DNA from: Comamonadaceae bacterium
GTDB taxonomy: Bacteria; Pseudomonadota; Gammaproteobacteria; Burkholderiales; Burkholderiaceae_C
DNA length: 9,613 nt
Direction: 5' to 3'
NCBI GenBank assembly: GCA_947469815.1
Contig: CANIRI010000064.1
Span: 1-9,613, forward strand
The notes beneath the pieces were generated by a model. The model was not told where the DNA came from, did no database searches, and worked only from the letters and a program-made list of their open reading frames with translations. The position numbers were made by a program, and so were the translations under genes. How positions within the stretch are numbered: the stretch's first letter is position 1; every line of letters starts with the position of its first letter. This document shows, one piece after another, positions 7,890-9,613 of this stretch.

Positions 7890-9325
7890 GCCACAGTACC
7901 AGCACCCCCACCCCCGTCAAAGACGATGCCGCCGATGAAATTGCGGCACTGATGGCGCGCGCGCGCGCCGCCCAGCAGGCTATTGACCATTACAGCCAGG
8001 AGCAGGTCGACGCCTTGGTATTGGCCGTCGGTTGGAGCGTGGTCAGTAACCGCGAGGCACTGGCACGCATGGCGGTGGACGAAGGTGGTTTTGGTAACTA
8101 CGAGTCCAAGGTCATGAAGATCCGCAACCGCGTGATGGGCACCATCCGCGACATGCTGGGTCGCAAGACGGTGGGCATTGTGGAGGAGTTGCCTGAGCGC
8201 GGCATTGTCAAAATTGCCAAACCGGTGGGTGTGATTGCCGCGCTGATTCCGACCACCGGGCCCGACGCAACACCGCCGGTGAAGGCGCTGGCCGCACTCA
8301 AGGGTCGCAACGCCATCATCGTGGCACCCCATCCGCGCACTGCCAAAACCACAGCGTTGGCGGTGGAGTTGATGCGCAAAGGCTGTGCGCAGGTGGGTGC
8401 GCCGCAAGACCTGATACAGGTCATCCAACGCCCCAGCATCGGTAAGACCTCTTTGCTCATGAAACAGGCCGATTTGATTGTGGCGACCGGCGGTGCGGCC
8501 ATGGTGCAAGCGGCTTACAGCACGGGCACGCCCGCATATGGTGTCGGTGTGGGCAACGCGGTGCATGTGATCGATGACAGCGGTGACCTGGAAGACGCCG
8601 CCGCCATGATCGCCCGGGCCAAAGTGTTTGATTTCGCCACCAGTTGCCTGGCTGACAACGCCATCGTGGTGGACGAGGGGGTCTATGCGGCGCTCATGGA
8701 AAAGCTCCAGGCCAAGGGCGGCTACCTGCTCAACGCCGCAGAAAAGACGCAGCTGCGCAAGACCATGTGGCCGCAACCTGATCAGCACATTCCGGTGATT
8801 GACGTTGTCGCTAAGTCGGCGGCCCATGTGGCCGGGCTGGCGGGCATCGCGCTGCCGGAGGGCACGGGGTTTCTGATGGTGGAGGAAGACGGTTTTGGCC
8901 CGGATCACCCGTTCTCGGGGGAGAAGCTGTCGGTTGTGCTCAGCGTGTACCGTTATCCGGCGGGGGATATCGATGCAGCGATTGCCATCGTCAACGGCAT
9001 CACCAATTACCAAGGTCTGGGCCACACCTGCGGCATCCATACCGCCAATGATGCCAACGTAATGGCTCTGGCCATGCAGACTAAAACCGCACGGGTCATG
9101 GTCAACCAGGATTTGAACGAAGGCGCAGGCAGTCCGCGCAACGGCATGCCCTACACCCTGTCGCTATCCTGTGGGACCTGGGGTGGCAACATCACCACCG
9201 AGAACGTCAACGTGGGGCACTTCCTGAATTACACCTGGGTTTCGCGCCTGGTGGATGCCAAGGCGGCCCCGGTGACTGAAGAGGCACTGTTCGCGGGGCA
9301 TTGGGCGGCGCACGGTAAAGACTGA
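7886..9325 (+). CDS. CoA-acylating aldehyde dehydrogenase, sulfoacetaldehyde dehydrogenase (SauS)/EutE-like
   Basis: This 479-residue protein belongs to the acylating branch of the aldehyde dehydrogenase superfamily, which converts an aldehyde, CoA and NAD(P)+ to acyl-CoA and NAD(P)H, reversibly. Supporting motifs are KPVGVIAALIPTT (112-124), LKGRNAIIVAPHPRTAKTT (138-156), ADLIVATGG (195-203), the nucleophile loop FDFATSCLADNAIV (248-261, Cys254), a GLGHTCGIHT segment (377-386) and the C-terminal GTWGGNITTENV (430-441), which resembles the end of EutE and AdhE aldehyde domains. The nucleophile loop differs from the TICASEQ-type sequence of acetaldehyde enzymes and recalls enzymes annotated as acylating sulfoacetaldehyde dehydrogenase. 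That resemblance is from memory and moderate in strength. A sulfonated aldehyde (sulfoacetaldehyde or 2-oxoethyl-CoM) would fit the CoM neighbours. The first 17 or so residues are low-complexity. The stop overlaps the next start by one base (TGATG). Confidence 0.88.
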   Translation: MSHSTSTPTPVKDDAADEIAALMARARAAQQAIDHYSQEQVDALVLAVGWSVVSNREALARMAVDEGGFGNYESKVMKIRNRVMGTIRDMLGRKTVGIVEELPERGIVKIAKPVGVIAALIPTTGPDATPPVKALAALKGRNAIIVAPHPRTAKTTALAVELMRKGCAQVGAPQDLIQVIQRPSIGKTSLLMKQADLIVATGGAAMVQAAYSTGTPAYGVGVGNAVHVIDDSGDLEDAAAMIARAKVFDFATSCLADNAIVVDEGVYAALMEKLQAKGGYLLNAAEKTQLRKTMWPQPDQHIPVIDVVAKSAAHVAGLAGIALPEGTGFLMVEEDGFGPDHPFSGEKLSVVLSVYRYPAGDIDAAIAIVNGITNYQGLGHTCGIHTANDANVMALAMQTKTARVMVNQDLNEGAGSPRNGMPYTLSLSCGTWGGNITTENVNVGHFLNYTWVSRLVDAKAAPVTEEALFAGHWAAHGKD

Positions 9326-9613
9326 TGGCTGAACGCCTGCTCATCGTTGGCGGCGTGGCTGCGGGCACGAAGGCCGCTGCGACGGCGCACCGGCGCAACC
9401 CGCAGGCGCAGGTGGTGCTGTTGCAGGAGGAGGCCGAAATTTCTTATTCGGCCTGCGGCATGCCTTACCACCTGGCGGACGCACAACGCATCCCCCGTAG
9501 TAAGCTCATCGCACGCACGCCGCAGGCCTTTATGGATGATGGTATTGATCTGCGCACCGGTATGCGGGTTTTGTCGGTGGACGCGGCCACGCGGCGTGTG
9601 CGCGTATTGGATC
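9325..9613 (+). CDS. FAD-dependent pyridine nucleotide-disulfide reductase, CoA-disulfide reductase type (N-terminal part, cut by the window edge)
   Basis: Ninety-six residues are visible before the window ends. The N-terminus has a strand followed by the FAD dinucleotide-binding loop VGGVAAGTKAAATAHR (8-23), an acidic pair ending the second strand (Glu35-Glu36) and ISYSACGMPYHLAD (39-52). The pattern S-Y-x-x-C-G-x-P-Y is that of CoA-disulfide reductases, NADH oxidases and persulfide reductases, which use a single redox cysteine, here Cys44, that cycles through a mixed disulfide or sulfenate. It is not the CxxxxC redox pair of 2-ketopropyl-CoM oxidoreductase/carboxylase or glutathione reductase. 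Position suggests it acts on a CoM, CoA or mixed CoM-CoA disulfide, or on a persulfide, but the substrate is inferred from context. Translation starts at the ATG inside TGATG, so it is coupled to the dehydrogenase gene. Confidence 0.85.
   Translation, partial: MAERLLIVGGVAAGTKAAATAHRRNPQAQVVLLQEEAEISYSACGMPYHLADAQRIPRSKLIARTPQAFMDDGIDLRTGMRVLSVDAATRRVRVLD

Noticed and set aside
7346..9040. Long open frame of 564 codons on the minus strand opposite the synthetase end and the dehydrogenase
   Set aside because: It runs antisense to two well-supported genes with strong family motifs. Its translation shows no recognisable domain, and such antisense frames are common in GC-rich coding DNA.
7886..9325. 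Bacterial microcompartment aldehyde dehydrogenase (EutE/PduP with encapsulation peptide)
   Set aside because: The N-terminal extension is short and low-complexity, without a clear amphipathic targeting helix set off by a linker, and no shell protein gene is nearby.

Overview
The window is a single, very compact, GC-rich plus-strand operon of eight genes in one direction. The codon usage and protein style suggest a proteobacterium, possibly a Burkholderiales/Comamonadaceae-type betaproteobacterium, but no taxonomic marker gene is present, so this is tentative. Apart from the 72 bases before the first complete gene there is no intergenic DNA. All seven junctions between consecutive genes overlap, four of them as ATGA stop/start overlaps. 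I see no terminator, tRNA, mobile element or CRISPR. The operon probably starts upstream of the window, and it runs off the right edge.

Left part (73-5817): an uncharacterised Cys/His-rich protein is followed by a ComA-type phosphosulfolactate synthase, two aspartase/fumarase-superfamily lyases and a D-cysteine-desulfhydrase-like PLP enzyme. The order of the last four is the order of xcbB1-C1-D1-E1 of Xanthobacter autotrophicus Py2, the bacterial coenzyme M (2-mercaptoethanesulfonate) biosynthesis genes. The first two steps are established there: phosphoenolpyruvate plus sulfite gives phosphosulfolactate (XcbB1), and phosphate elimination gives sulfoacrylate (XcbC1). Later work describes decarboxylation, thiolation and reduction as the remaining steps. 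Both lyases carry unusual substitutions at superfamily active-site positions, as expected for enzymes that no longer do the standard fumarate chemistry.

Right part (5814-9613): a fused ADP-forming acyl-CoA synthetase, a CoA-acylating aldehyde dehydrogenase of the sulfoacetaldehyde/EutE type and the start of a single-cysteine FAD disulfide reductase of the CoA-disulfide-reductase family. They are translationally coupled to the CoM genes. Bacteria are known to use CoM to open epoxides made from alkenes (propene, ethene, vinyl chloride). My inference is that this half processes a CoM-bound aldehyde or acid to its CoA thioester, with the disulfide reductase working on CoM, CoA or a mixed disulfide. 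The alternative is that it connects sulfoacetaldehyde and sulfoacetate to CoM synthesis. No monooxygenase or epoxyalkane:CoM transferase lies inside the window, so the catabolic substrate cannot be read from it.
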